A stretch of DNA of 64,000 nucleotides from an uncultured Pseudomonadota bacterium (lineage in GTDB: Bacteria; Pseudomonadota; Gammaproteobacteria; Burkholderiales; SG8-39). The stretch is taken from positions 372,001 through 436,000 of the forward strand of contig CAIXPL010000016.1 in the NCBI GenBank assembly GCA_903921325.1, given 5' to 3'. Made by a program: the position numbers and the translations under genes. Within the stretch, counting starts at the first letter, position 1, and the number at the start of each line of letters is the position of its first letter. Below, in pieces: positions 8,471 to 17,601 of this stretch. The notes beneath the pieces were generated by a model. That model saw nothing but the letters and a program-made list of their open reading frames with translations. It made no database searches and was not told the DNA's origin.

Positions 8471-9463
8471 ATGAAACTGCGCGGAATGAAGAGGGTGCGA
8501 ACCATCGCGGTCAAGGCGTTGGCGGTTTTCTTGCTGGCTTGGTGCGGCCTCGGGCAATCGGCGCTCGCGGCCTGGCCAGATCGGCCGTTACGGGTCATTG
8601 TGCCGTTCGCCCCAGGTGGCGGATCGGACTTCATCGCACGGTTTATCGGCCGCTCACTGGGCGATGCCTTGCATCAGTCGGTCATCATCGAGAATCACCC
8701 GGGGGCGGGTGGATTGCTCGGCGTCGAGCTCGGTGTTCGCGCCCCAGCCGATGGCTATACCCTGACGTTGATTGCATCAAGCTACTGCGTGAATGCCAGT
8801 CTGTATCCCTTGAAGTTTGATCCGGTTGCCGACATCACGCCGGTGATTCAGCTCTCGCAAGGGCCGATGCTGGTGGTGGTCAACCCCGCGTTCAGTGCCC
8901 GCTCGGTGCGCGAACTGATCGATCTGGCGCGCGCCCGCCCGGGGCAGATCAATTTTGCGACTGCTGGTCAAGGCAGCATCATTCATCTGGCGACCGAGCT
9001 TTTCCAGAGCACGGCCGGCATACTGATGAACCATGTCCCATATAAAGGGACGGGACCCGCGCTCACCGACACCATCAGTGGCCAGACACAGGTTTTTTTC
9101 AGTAGCACCGCGGTAGCCATGCCACACGTTCAAGCGGGCTCGCTGCGGGCCATCGCAGTGACCGGCAATGCGCGGCTCGCGGCGCTGCCTGCAGTGCCCA
9201 CCGTGGCCGAATCCGGATTGCCGGGCTATGACGTTATTTTCTGGCACGGTCTGATCGGGCCTCGTGGAATGCCGGCGGGCGCGGTGAGCGCGATCAATGA
9301 AGCGGTCAACGCGGCGTTGCGATTACCGCACAGTGCCGAGCAACTCAAATCCGATGGTGTCGAGCCTGCGGGCGGAACGCCAGGCCGGTTCGCGACAAAG
9401 ATCGCAAGTGATATCGCACTTTGGCGCGATGTCACGAAAAAGGCCCGAGTAAAGGTAGAGTAG
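8471..9463 (+). CDS. Bug/TctC-family periplasmic solute-binding protein (2)
   Basis: About 330 aa. I start at ATG 8471 (MKLRGMKRV), preceded by GGTGGA; in-frame starts exist at 8441 and 8486. The signal peptide is VKALAVFLLAWCGLGQSALA, followed by WPDRPLRVIVPFAPGGGSD, GAGGLLGVELG, NHVPYKGTGPALTDTISGQ and the usual PTVAESGLPGYDV. It is transcribed away from the glycerate kinase gene and heads the plus-strand set that continues with phbB. No membrane components of a tripartite tricarboxylate transporter are present. Ligand unknown. Confidence 0.93.
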   Translation: MKLRGMKRVRTIAVKALAVFLLAWCGLGQSALAAWPDRPLRVIVPFAPGGGSDFIARFIGRSLGDALHQSVIIENHPGAGGLLGVELGVRAPADGYTLTLIASSYCVNASLYPLKFDPVADITPVIQLSQGPMLVVVNPAFSARSVRELIDLARARPGQINFATAGQGSIIHLATELFQSTAGILMNHVPYKGTGPALTDTISGQTQVFFSSTAVAMPHVQAGSLRAIAVTGNARLAALPAVPTVAESGLPGYDVIFWHGLIGPRGMPAGAVSAINEAVNAALRLPHSAEQLKSDGVEPAGGTPGRFATKIASDIALWRDVTKKARVKVE

Positions 9464-9572
9464 GGTCTGTGGACGAATTTCGACCAGACGGTCGGGTCCA
9501 ACAAATCGACGCATCAATCCACGCACCACGCACGATGAACCGAGATCACAACCTGACAGGGAGTACACAAAA

Positions 9573-10310
9573 ATGACACAGAGACTAGCCTACGTCACCG
9601 GCGGTATGGGGGGGATTGGGACCGCGATATGTCAGCGCCTGTTCAAAGAGGGCCACAAGGTGATCGCTGGTTGCGGACCGAGCCGCGATTTCAATAAATG
9701 GATCGATGAGCAGAAGGCCCTGGGCTACACCTTTCATGTCTCGGTCGGCAATGTTGGTGACTGGGATTCCACCGTCGATGCGTTCAAGCGCGTGAAGGAA
9801 GAGCACGGTCCGGTCGATGTACTGGTCAATAACGCGGGCATCACCCGCGATGGCGTGTTTCGCAAAATGAGTCGTGACGACTGGGACGCTGTCATCAATA
9901 CCAATCTGAACAGCCTGTTCAATGTCACCCGTCAGGTGATCGATGACATGCTCGAACGCGGGTGGGGTCGCATCATCAACATCTCATCGGTCAACGGTCA
10001 AAAGGGCCAGTTCGGGCAAACCAATTACGCGACTGCGAAGGCCGGCATCCACGGGTTCTCCATGGCACTTGCTCTCGAGGTGGCAACCAAAGGGGTCACC
10101 GTCAATACGGTCTCGCCGGGATACATCGGAACCGAGATGGTGCGGTCCATCCGTCAGGATGTGCTGGATAAAATCGTCGCGACCATCCCGGTGAAACGTC
10201 TCGGCACGCCTGAGGAAATCGCCTCGATCTGCGCCTGGATCGCCTCGGAGGATTCGGGCTTTTCGACGGGCGCTGACTTCTCGTTGAACGGTGGCCTTCA
10301 TATGGGTTAG
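9573..10310 (+). CDS. phbB: Acetoacetyl-CoA reductase (PhbB/PhaB), short-chain dehydrogenase
   Basis: A 245-aa short-chain dehydrogenase that reduces acetoacetyl-CoA to (R)-3-hydroxybutyryl-CoA with NADPH, normally for polyhydroxybutyrate synthesis. It has the Rossmann motif TGGMGGIG (9-16), NNAG, catalytic Ser139 and the YATAK motif with Tyr152 and Lys156. Long stretches such as SSVNGQKGQFGQTNYATAK and the C-terminal GADFSLNGGLHMG are the same as in characterised Cupriavidus-type PhbB as I recall it. A good ribosome site (AGGGAG) precedes ATG 9573. Here it is not next to phaC or phaA but in a catabolic neighbourhood (cupin, PanE-like, enoyl-CoA hydratase), so it may serve beta-oxidation-like catabolism instead of, or as well as, storage. 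Confidence 0.92.
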   Translation: MTQRLAYVTGGMGGIGTAICQRLFKEGHKVIAGCGPSRDFNKWIDEQKALGYTFHVSVGNVGDWDSTVDAFKRVKEEHGPVDVLVNNAGITRDGVFRKMSRDDWDAVINTNLNSLFNVTRQVIDDMLERGWGRIINISSVNGQKGQFGQTNYATAKAGIHGFSMALALEVATKGVTVNTVSPGYIGTEMVRSIRQDVLDKIVATIPVKRLGTPEEIASICAWIASEDSGFSTGADFSLNGGLHMG

Positions 10311-10530
10311 TGATGCACGCGGCATGGCCGGCAGCGCCTCCGGATGCGGCTCGCGCGCCGGCGCGGGCGGCGTTCGATCGCAGCCGATCTGCCCTTCACC
10401 GACCTGATCGCAGCACACAGTCGGGTCGCACCGGGTTTGCGTTTTTGGCTTACCGACGCACTGCGCACGCAGCGAGCCCGTTACCCGTGCCAATTGTCCA
10501 GTTACGCAAGCAACCAATCAGGAGAGTACG

Positions 10531-11013
10531 TTGACACCATTGAGCATCAGACGCGTTGTGACCGGTCATGACGCTGACGGCCACGCCATTGTGCAGATCG
10601 ACGATCTGTCACCCAACGTGGTCTCGCAACGCCCGAATCAGCAAGCCACGGTCGTTTGGACCACCGTCGGGTTTCCCGTCGACAACAGCGGCACCAGCGA
10701 TGACGCGCTGCGCAAGGTTTCCACATCCGATCGCAACGGCACTGTATTTCGCATCGTCTATTACGGCCCGGGTGTGGCGCCGCGCAATCACCGAACCGAC
10801 AGCATTGATTATGCGGTGGTGATTTCCGGTGAGATCGACATGACGCTCGACGATGGGGTCACGGTGCACTTGAAGCAGGGCGATGTCCTGGTGCAGCGCG
10901 GCACGATCCACAATTGGGTCAATAACGGCACTGAGCCCTGCGTGATTGCCTTTTCGCTCATCGGCGCCGAGCCGGTGGTGGCCGCTGGCAAGTCACTCGA
11001 TCCAATCGGCTAG
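10531..11013 (+). CDS. Cupin-domain protein
   Basis: A 160-aa protein with a C-terminal single cupin fold: the second-half motif is GDVLVQRGTIHNWVNNGTEPC, preceded by the first half around NHRTDSIDYAVVISGEIDMTLDDG. The start is TTG at 10531, supported by GGAGAG six bases before it. The family includes small dioxygenases, isomerases and non-enzymatic binding proteins. The metal-binding residues look incomplete in the first motif (one His in RNHRTD, one Glu in GEIDM). The next gene starts about 12 bases downstream, so they are probably co-transcribed. The exact reaction cannot be read from sequence. Confidence 0.85.
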   Translation: MTPLSIRRVVTGHDADGHAIVQIDDLSPNVVSQRPNQQATVVWTTVGFPVDNSGTSDDALRKVSTSDRNGTVFRIVYYGPGVAPRNHRTDSIDYAVVISGEIDMTLDDGVTVHLKQGDVLVQRGTIHNWVNNGTEPCVIAFSLIGAEPVVAAGKSLDPIG

Positions 11014-11024
11014 GCAGGAGCGAT

Positions 11025-12131
11025 GTGCCCATGAGTGCTGTTGCGCCGTTTCGTGCCGATCACGTCGGCAGTTTGCTGCGCCCGAGCGCCGTGCGCGAGG
11101 CGCGAGCGCGCGCCAAGGCGGGCTCGCTCAGTCGCGCCGAGTTGCGCCAGATCGAGGACGCCGCCATTCTCGACGTGGTGCGTCGCCAGGAATCCATCGG
11201 GTTGCGCGCGATCACCGACGGCGAGCTGCGCCGCGATTACTGGCACCTGGATTTTCTCTGTGGTCTGGAGGGGATCAGCGCGCGCGAGTCACTCGATCTC
11301 AAGTTCGAGGGCGTCGAAGAGGTGCCGCCGACGCCTGTCGTGACCGGGCCGATCGGTTGCACCCGTGCGCCGCAGCTGGATGACTTCAGCTATCTCGCTT
11401 CGATTGCGCGGGGAACGCCCAAGTTCACGCTGCCAGCGCCCTCGATGGCGCATATGCGCGGTGGCTCGAAGGGGATTCCGAAATCGATCTACCCGGATCA
11501 GGAGCGCTACTGGGCCGATCTGGCGGCGGCCTATCGCGTGGCGATTGCGCAACTGGCCGCGGCGGGGTGTCGCTATCTGCAGATAGACGACATCACATTC
11601 TCCTATCTGGCCGATGATAAAGTGCGCGCTGGTGTGCTGGAAAAAGGCGATGAACCCGATCAACTGGCCAAGCGCTACGCCGCTACCATCAATGCGGCCT
11701 TGAGCGAGCGACCCGAGGGCATGCGGGTCACCATGCATACCTGCCGCGGCAATTTCCAGAGTACCTTTGCGGCAAGTGCTCCGTACGCACGTGCTGCCAC
11801 CGAGGCCATGTTCTCAACGGCGGTGGATGCCTGGTTCATGGAATTCGATAGCGACCGTGCCGGCGGCTTTGACGTATTGCGTTTGCTGCCAGAGGACAGA
11901 ATTGTGGTGCTCGGTCTCATCACCACCAAGTTCGGTGAGCTCGAGTCAGTCGACGCGATCGCCAAGCGCATCAATCAGGCCGCCCGCGTCGTTCCGCTTG
12001 AACGCCTGTGCCTGTCGCCACAGTGCGGATTTTCCAGTACTCATCATGGCAACAAGCTGGCCGAGGATGAGCAGTGGCGCAAACTCGATCGCGTCGTGCA
12101 AGTGGCACGACTGGTGTGGGGCGACGATTGA
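11025..12131 (+). CDS. MetE C-terminal-like methyltransferase-family protein
   Basis: A 368-aa single-domain TIM-barrel relative of the catalytic half of cobalamin-independent methionine synthase. The start carries FRADHVGSLLRP, the typical opening of stand-alone MetE-like proteins. It is followed by AITDGELRRDYW, LQIDDI, the metal-site segment MHTCRGN and a late Cys in LSPQCGFSS. Full MetE is about twice as long and has a folate-binding N-terminal half that is missing here. Proteins of this shape may transfer or cleave methyl- or alkyl-thiol/amine groups other than homocysteine. Either GTG 11025 or ATG 11031 could be the start; GGCAGGAG lies just upstream. It sits between cupin and PanE-like genes in a catabolic run. 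Confidence 0.85.
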   Translation: MPMSAVAPFRADHVGSLLRPSAVREARARAKAGSLSRAELRQIEDAAILDVVRRQESIGLRAITDGELRRDYWHLDFLCGLEGISARESLDLKFEGVEEVPPTPVVTGPIGCTRAPQLDDFSYLASIARGTPKFTLPAPSMAHMRGGSKGIPKSIYPDQERYWADLAAAYRVAIAQLAAAGCRYLQIDDITFSYLADDKVRAGVLEKGDEPDQLAKRYAATINAALSERPEGMRVTMHTCRGNFQSTFAASAPYARAATEAMFSTAVDAWFMEFDSDRAGGFDVLRLLPEDRIVVLGLITTKFGELESVDAIAKRINQAARVVPLERLCLSPQCGFSSTHHGNKLAEDEQWRKLDRVVQVARLVWGDD

Positions 12132-12245
12132 ATCTGCATCGGGCGGCGCGCGCTGGTGTTCTGGCATTGGCGTGCAACGTGAGCGCGAGACTTGCCGTTT
12201 CGCGCTTTGAACAGTGCATGTGTTGATCAGCAGGGTGACCAGACC

Positions 12246-13244
12246 GTGAAAACAGTGTGCATCGTTGGCGCAGGCGCAGTCGGTGGCCTGCTGGGTGCGC
12301 GCCTTGCGGCCCAGGGCGCGCGGGTGGCCGCGCTGGCACGCGGTGCGACCGCCAAGGCGCTGCGCGAGCATGGCTGGCGTTTGCACGAAGCGACCCGGCA
12401 AATGGGTGGTCCGGCGAGGGTGGCTGAGGACTCCCGCGACCTCGGACCGCAAGACCTCGTGGTGATTGCGCTCAAGGCCACCACCTTGCCGCAACTGGCA
12501 CCGCAAATCAGTCATCTGATCGGCCCTGATACCACAGTGCTCACCGCCATGAACGGCGTGCCGTGGTGGTTCTTTCAAGGGTTCGGTGGCCCCTGTGAGG
12601 GCATGGCCCTGCATTCGGTCGACCCGGGTGGTGTGACCGCCCAGGCGATCCCCACGCCGCGGGTATTGGGCGGTGTGGTGCATCTGAGCTGTTCGGTGGT
12701 CGAGCCGGGTGTGACGCGGCTTGCCAGTGGCAATCGTCTCATTATCGGTGAGCCCGATGGCAGCCAGTCGCCGCGGTTGCAGGTCCTTGCTGATCTGCTT
12801 GCGCGAGCCGGCTTCGATGTCGAGCCGACTCAGCGCGTTCAGCATGAGATCTGGTACAAGTTATGGGGCAACATGACCATCAACCCGATCTCGGCATTCA
12901 CCTCGGCGACCGGGGATTTGATTCTCGATGACCCACTGGTGGCACGGTTTTGCCTTGATTGCATGGAGGAGGCCAAGCAGATCGGCGCGCGTTTTGGTTG
13001 CCACATTGAACAAAGCGGAGAAGACCGCAATCGGGTGACGCGCAAGCTGGGTGCCTTGCAGACGTCCATGGCGCGCGATGTCAAGGCCGGCCGTCCGGTC
13101 GAACTCGATGCGCTGGTGGGGGTGGTGCGCGAGATTGCCCTCGCGCTGGGTGAGCCGACGCGCGCTATCGACACCTTGCTGGGATTGGCCCGATTGCACG
13201 CACGCATGCATGGGCTCTATCCGCCTGGGGCACCGGCGTCGTGA
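12246..13244 (+). CDS. 2-dehydropantoate 2-reductase-like (ApbA/PanE) oxidoreductase
   Basis: About 332 aa, beginning at GTG 12246 (VKTVCIVGAG) after an AGGG-type ribosome site. An in-frame ATG at 12192 would add a non-conserved leader. The N-terminal Rossmann motif GAGAVGGLLGARLA binds NADPH. The catalytic segment IWYKLWGNMTINPISAFT contains the Lys of the KLxxNxxxNP family motif. True PanE makes pantoate for coenzyme A, but this family is broad and paralogues in catabolic operons reduce other 2-oxo acids. Its position between the MetE-like protein and enoyl-CoA hydratase argues for such a catabolic paralogue. Confidence 0.9.
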   Translation: MKTVCIVGAGAVGGLLGARLAAQGARVAALARGATAKALREHGWRLHEATRQMGGPARVAEDSRDLGPQDLVVIALKATTLPQLAPQISHLIGPDTTVLTAMNGVPWWFFQGFGGPCEGMALHSVDPGGVTAQAIPTPRVLGGVVHLSCSVVEPGVTRLASGNRLIIGEPDGSQSPRLQVLADLLARAGFDVEPTQRVQHEIWYKLWGNMTINPISAFTSATGDLILDDPLVARFCLDCMEEAKQIGARFGCHIEQSGEDRNRVTRKLGALQTSMARDVKAGRPVELDALVGVVREIALALGEPTRAIDTLLGLARLHARMHGLYPPGAPAS

Positions 13245-13359
13245 ATCCGGTCTTTGGCATTTCATTCGGGCATTGCCTCAACGTCGTCGCGTCTGCCGAA
13301 CGCTCGGCGCGACCGGTGCCACGAGTCGAAGGAGTGCGCGCGCGCCGTGCGCGGTGCGC

Positions 13360-14070
13360 ATGAGTGAACCGGTCCTGTTGCAGCAGACCGATGATGAGGT
13401 GCGTCTGATCACCCTTAATCGGCCGGAACGGTTCAATGCACTGAACACCACGCTGATGGTGCAACTGATCAATGCCTTGCTTGCAGCCGACGTCGATGAA
13501 GCAGTCCGGGCCATTGTGCTGACCGGTGCAGGCACCGCGTTTTGCGAGGGCGCCGATCTGACCGAGTTTGGCGAACGCACGCCGGTCAACAGCCGCAAGG
13601 TGAGCGAGCGGGCGGCACACAGTGCGCGCCTGCATGGCTTGTTTCGGCGGCTCAAGAAGCCGGTAGTGACTGCGATCAACGGATCTGCCCTGGGAGGTGG
13701 CGCCGGGTTGGCCATTGCTGGTGATCTGGCGGTGATGGCCGACTCAGCCAGGCTGGGCTATCCGCAGATCCGTCACGGCATCGTGGCGGCGATCGAGATG
13801 ACCAATCTGGTACGGCATGTGGGCCGCAAGGCAGCCTTTGAGATTGTGGCGTTGGGCGAATCGATGACGGCCACGCGCGCCTTGAGCCTTGGCATGGTCA
13901 ATCAGGTCGCTCCGCTCGACGAGACATTGCCTGCAGCGATGGCGTATGCCGAGCAGTTGGCTACGATCCAGCCGGCCGCAATGGCACGCACAAAGCAGCT
14001 GTTTCACTCGGTCAGCGATTTGCCCTTTGATCAGGCGCTGGAGACCGGTCGCGCGGCCCATGAGCAATAA
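13360..14070 (+). CDS. Enoyl-CoA hydratase/isomerase family protein
   Basis: A 236-aa crotonase-fold protein starting at ATG 13360 (MSEPVLLQQ); the longer in-frame opening from 13051 overlaps the previous gene and is not conserved. It shows RLITLNRPERFNALN, the first oxyanion-hole segment AFCEGADLTEF and the second INGSALGGGAGLAIAGDLAVM. The Glu pair expected of true hydratases is not evident: the second-site segment is YPQIRHGIVAA, with no Glu where one would sit. So the protein may be an isomerase, hydrolase or another crotonase activity. It is slightly shorter at the C-terminus than the usual 255-260 aa. Confidence 0.88.
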   Translation: MSEPVLLQQTDDEVRLITLNRPERFNALNTTLMVQLINALLAADVDEAVRAIVLTGAGTAFCEGADLTEFGERTPVNSRKVSERAAHSARLHGLFRRLKKPVVTAINGSALGGGAGLAIAGDLAVMADSARLGYPQIRHGIVAAIEMTNLVRHVGRKAAFEIVALGESMTATRALSLGMVNQVAPLDETLPAAMAYAEQLATIQPAAMARTKQLFHSVSDLPFDQALETGRAAHEQ

Positions 14071-14220
14071 CCGTGGCATCGGGCCAGGCGCGAATTTGTT
14101 CGACTATGATGACAGTGTTCGCCATCCGGTCTGTGGCATCGCCGGTGCGCCGCGTAGGGCGCTGACGGAGGCGATCTGCGCTGCAGCTTGACCGGCGTGC
14201 GCCCGTTCACGCACACTCCG

Positions 14221-14235
14221 TTGAAATTGTTTCAA
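14221..14235. promoter_or_regulatory. Perfect inverted repeat upstream of LivK-type gene
   Basis: The sequence TTGAAATTGTTTCAA is a perfect dyad (6-bp arms, 3-bp centre) 22 bases before the start codon at 14258. Placed here it could be an operator covering the end of a leader, or a small hairpin near the ribosome site. No regulator gene is near. Confidence 0.35.
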
Positions 14236-14257
14236 TCCATCCATGTGGAGCTCCTTC

Positions 14258-15451
14258 ATGCGATTTACCCCGACTGGCACGCGGTTAGTCACAGGTTTTG
14301 CAACCCTGCTCGTAGGCGCGGTGCTCGCCGGTCCGGTGGCATTCGCAGCCGATCGGGTCAAGGTGGGATTCCTGTCCACGATGACCGGGCCTGGCGGCTA
14401 TTTCGGCACCGAGGCATTGGCCGGATTCAATCTGCTGGTGAAAATGAAGGGTGGTCGGCTGGGCGGTCTGCCCGCCGAGGTGATCGTTGGCGATGATCAA
14501 GTCAACCCGGAGCAGGGCAAGCAGATCGCCGAGCGCATGCTCAAGCGCGACAAAGTGGATTTCATCGCCGGCACCGTATTTGCCAACGTGATGATGGCGG
14601 CCTTGCCCAGCGTGATCGAGGCCGAACGGCCGATGATTTCGACCATCGCTGGCCCCTCGGAACTGGCCGGCGAACGCTGCACGCCATGGTTCTACAGCGC
14701 CGGCTACCAGAACGACACGCCGCATGAGGCGATCGCCAAGCACATGCAGGACCGGGGCTTGAAGTCGGTGGTGACTGTGGTACCCAATTTTGTGTCTGGC
14801 CGCGATTCGGTGTCCGGCCTCAAGCGTTACTACAAGGGTGCGATTGCCGCCGAGATCTACACCAAGATCAATCAGTTGGACTATGGCGCGGAAATCGCCC
14901 AGATTCGCGCGGCCAATCCGGATGGCGTGTTCATCTTCCTGCCCGGTGGCATGGGCATCAATTTCATCAAGCAATACCAGCAGAATGGCTTGCTTGGCAA
15001 AATTCCCCTCTTCGGATTCGGCTTCAATTTTGAGGACGACATCATCAATGCTGTGGGCGACTCGGTGGTCGGCGCGTTCAATGCACTGCAGTGGGGACGC
15101 GACCTTGATAATCCGGCCAACAAAGCGTTCGTGAGCGCCTTCGAGCAGGAATACAAACACCTGCCATCAGCGTACGCGGCGCTTGGCTACGACACGGCAC
15201 AGTTGATCGATGGTGCCGTGCGCGACATTGGCGGCAAACTCGAGGACAAGGCGGCGCTGCAGCGTGCGCTGACCGCGGCCAATTTCCCGTCAGTCCGCGG
15301 CAAGTTCCGCTTCAATACCAACCATATGCCGATCCAGAGTTTCTATCTGCGTGAGGTGGTGAAAGAGGATGGCAAGGTGCAGAACCGGATTCGCGGCACG
15401 ATTTTCACCGATTATGCCGATGGTTTTGCCAAAGACTGTCACATGCAATAG
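14258..15451 (+). CDS. ABC-type branched-chain amino acid-like substrate-binding protein (1)
   Basis: A 397-aa periplasmic binding protein of the LivJ/LivK superfamily (type I fold). The start at ATG 14258 (MRFTPTGTRL) is set by GTGGAG eight bases before it. The signal peptide LLVGAVLAGPVAFAAD is followed by VKVGFLSTMTGPGGYFGTEALAGF, the usual opening of the first lobe. The family binds amino acids, amides, aromatic acids or other small organics. The permease and ATPase genes (livHMGF) that normally follow are missing; the next gene is rlmJ. It ends a plus-strand run of catabolic genes and probably binds their substrate. Confidence 0.9.
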   Translation: MRFTPTGTRLVTGFATLLVGAVLAGPVAFAADRVKVGFLSTMTGPGGYFGTEALAGFNLLVKMKGGRLGGLPAEVIVGDDQVNPEQGKQIAERMLKRDKVDFIAGTVFANVMMAALPSVIEAERPMISTIAGPSELAGERCTPWFYSAGYQNDTPHEAIAKHMQDRGLKSVVTVVPNFVSGRDSVSGLKRYYKGAIAAEIYTKINQLDYGAEIAQIRAANPDGVFIFLPGGMGINFIKQYQQNGLLGKIPLFGFGFNFEDDIINAVGDSVVGAFNALQWGRDLDNPANKAFVSAFEQEYKHLPSAYAALGYDTAQLIDGAVRDIGGKLEDKAALQRALTAANFPSVRGKFRFNTNHMPIQSFYLREVVKEDGKVQNRIRGTIFTDYADGFAKDCHMQ

Positions 15452-15482
15452 TCACTGAGCGCGCTGGTCCGGGCGCGAGGCC

Positions 15483-16322
15483 ATGCTCGCCTATCGACAT
15501 CAGTTTCATGCCGGCAATTTTGCCGATGTGATGAAACACGCGCTGCTCGTGCAATTGCTGCTCGGGCTCGCGCGCAAGGACACGCCGTTCTGTTACGTCG
15601 ATACGCATGCCGGGATCGGTCAGTATGACCTCGAGCATGAGTGGTCACGCAAGAACGCCGAACATGCTCAAGGTATCGCGCGCATCTGGCACAGCAAGGA
15701 TGCGCCCGAATCGGTGCGCCCCTATCTGGATCTGGTCGCTGCGCTGAATGAAGGTGGGCAACTGCGCCATTACCCTGGATCGCCCGAGATTGCGCGGCGT
15801 CTGCTGCGCGCGGGCGATCGCATGGTGTTATCGGAACTGAACACCACCGACCATGCGGCTTTGCGCACGCACCTGGCAAAGGCACGCGGGGTGAGCGTGG
15901 TGCACCAGGACGGTTATCGCACGCTCACATCCCACCTGCCCCCACCGGAGCGCCGTGGCCTGGTGCTGATTGATTCGTCGTTTGATCAGTCGGAAGAATT
16001 TGCACGTCTGTCCAATGCGCTTGCCTATGGCCACGGTCGCTTCTCCACCGGCATTTTTGCGTTGTGGTACCCGCTGATGGACCCGGCGGCGATGCGACGA
16101 TTCGAACGTGCGATTCGTGCCACGGGCGTGCGCAAGATTCTGCAACTGGAATTGTCGGTGCACGGTGAGAGCTGGCGTGAATCATTACGCGGCTCAGGTC
16201 TTCTGGTCGTCAATCCGCCCTTTGGGTTCGAGGCCGCTGCGCGCAGCGCACTTGCCTGGTTGGCCGCCGCCATGGCACAGACCGCAGGCTCCTTTCATGT
16301 GCATTGGCTGGTGCCGGAGTGA
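15483..16322 (+). CDS. rlmJ: 23S rRNA (adenine(2030)-N(6))-methyltransferase RlmJ
   Basis: A 279-aa SAM-dependent methyltransferase. The N-terminus MLAYRHQFHAGNFADVMKHA is diagnostic for RlmJ (YhiR). The SAM motif VDTHAGIGQYDL and an acidic LSELN follow. The catalytic motif, DPPY in E. coli RlmJ, reads DSSF here (residues 164-167), so both prolines are replaced by serine. This could weaken base flipping or define a lineage variant. Length and all other segments are normal. It starts 32 bases after the LivK-type gene and is likely unrelated to it functionally. Confidence 0.93.
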   Translation: MLAYRHQFHAGNFADVMKHALLVQLLLGLARKDTPFCYVDTHAGIGQYDLEHEWSRKNAEHAQGIARIWHSKDAPESVRPYLDLVAALNEGGQLRHYPGSPEIARRLLRAGDRMVLSELNTTDHAALRTHLAKARGVSVVHQDGYRTLTSHLPPPERRGLVLIDSSFDQSEEFARLSNALAYGHGRFSTGIFALWYPLMDPAAMRRFERAIRATGVRKILQLELSVHGESWRESLRGSGLLVVNPPFGFEAAARSALAWLAAAMAQTAGSFHVHWLVPE

Positions 16323-16491
16323 GCTGGGCAGCGACAATTTTGCGATTGCCAACGTTGGTTCCCCCGTATTTCATCTCATCGACTGCGAGAGATCAAGGAA
16401 ACCTTATGCGGGGATCGGATCGCTCGCTCCGGCAATTCACATTCTGGCTTTAATCTCTTGAACGTCGTGTTATGAATGGAGCAAGCAACCC

Positions 16492-17601
16492 ATGAAAACC
16501 CGTGCAGCAGTGTCCTATGCCGCCGGCCAACCTCTGGTCATTGAAACCGTCGACCTGGCCGGTCCGCGAGCAGGTGAAGTGCTGGTGGAGATTCGTGCCA
16601 CCGGCATCTGCCATACCGACGAGTTCACGCGCTCCGGGGCCGACCCCGAGGGCTTGTTTCCCGCGATCTTTGGGCACGAGGGGGCGGGCGTGGTGGTCGA
16701 ACTCGGGCCCGGGGTGACATCCCTTGCCGTGGGCGATCATGTGATCCCGCTCTACACGCCCGAGTGCCGCCAGTGCAAGGCGTGCCTGTCACGCAAGACC
16801 AATCTGTGCACCGCGATCCGTGGCACGCAGGGCAAAGGCCTCATGCCCGATGGCACCAGCCGCTTTTCGATCAACGGCCGCATGATTCATCACTACATGG
16901 GCTGCTCCACGTTTTCCAATCACACCGTATTGCCCGAGATTGCTCTGGCCAAGATTCGCCCCGACGCCCCCTTCGACAAGGTGTGCTACATCGGCTGTGG
17001 CGTCACCACCGGCATCGGCGCGGTCATCAACACCGCCAAGGTCGAACCAGGGGCCAATGTGGTGGTGTTCGGTTTGGGCGGGATCGGTTTGAATGTGATC
17101 CAGGGCGCTCGCATGGTCGGGGCCGATCGGATCATCGGAGTTGATCTCAACCCGCAGCGCGAAGCACTCGGGCGGCGGTTTGGCATGACCGATTTTGTGA
17201 ATCCCGCGGAACTGGGCGGGGATCTGGTCGCCCATCTCGTCGAACTCACCGGGGGCGGGGCTGATTACAGTTTCGAGTGCATCGGCAATGTCGATGTCAT
17301 GCGCCAGGCGCTGGAATGCTGCCATCGTGGCTGGGGTGTCTCGGTGATCATCGGAGTGGCAGGTGCGGGGCAGGAAATCCGCACCCGACCGTTTCAATTG
17401 GTCACCGGGCGTACCTGGAAGGGCACCGCTTTTGGCGGTGCGCGTGGCCGCACTGACGTGCCGCGGATTGTCGATTGGTATATGGAAGGCAAGATCGATA
17501 TCGACTCGCTCATCACTCATCAGCTACCGCTTGAAAAAATCAACGATGCGTTCGATCTGATGCACTCGGGTGAATCGATTCGCAGTGTGGTGGTGTTCTG
17601 A
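16492..17601 (+). CDS. frmA: Class III zinc alcohol dehydrogenase (S-hydroxymethylglutathione dehydrogenase)
   Basis: A 369-aa medium-chain dehydrogenase. Catalytic zinc ligands are in GICHTD (Cys40), GHEGAG (His62) and IGCGVTTG. The structural zinc site has Cys92, Cys95, Cys98 and Cys106 in the run from ECRQCKACL to NLC. The NAD-binding motif is [20 protein letters not shown]. This pattern is that of glutathione-dependent formaldehyde dehydrogenase (FrmA/AdhC), which detoxifies formaldehyde; a related alcohol dehydrogenase cannot be excluded. GGAG lies about 11 bases before ATG 16492. Its stop codon and that of the opposing Bug gene share one TGATCA palindrome (17599-17604), so the genes abut with no spacer. 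The 170 bases upstream hold no recognisable gene. Confidence 0.88.
   Translation: MKTRAAVSYAAGQPLVIETVDLAGPRAGEVLVEIRATGICHTDEFTRSGADPEGLFPAIFGHEGAGVVVELGPGVTSLAVGDHVIPLYTPECRQCKACLSRKTNLCTAIRGTQGKGLMPDGTSRFSINGRMIHHYMGCSTFSNHTVLPEIALAKIRPDAPFDKVCYIGCGVTTGIGAVINTAKVEPGANVVVFGLGGIGLNVIQGARMVGADRIIGVDLNPQREALGRRFGMTDFVNPAELGGDLVAHLVELTGGGADYSFECIGNVDVMRQALECCHRGWGVSVIIGVAGAGQEIRTRPFQLVTGRTWKGTAFGGARGRTDVPRIVDWYMEGKIDIDSLITHQLPLEKINDAFDLMHSGESIRSVVVF

Noticed and set aside
10311-10530. Small protein gene between phbB and the cupin gene
   Set aside because: Short Arg/Pro-rich frames here lack a ribosome site and conserved character.
11946-12845. Open minus-strand frame opposite the MetE-like and PanE-like genes
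   Set aside because: It crosses two real genes and shows no family motif.
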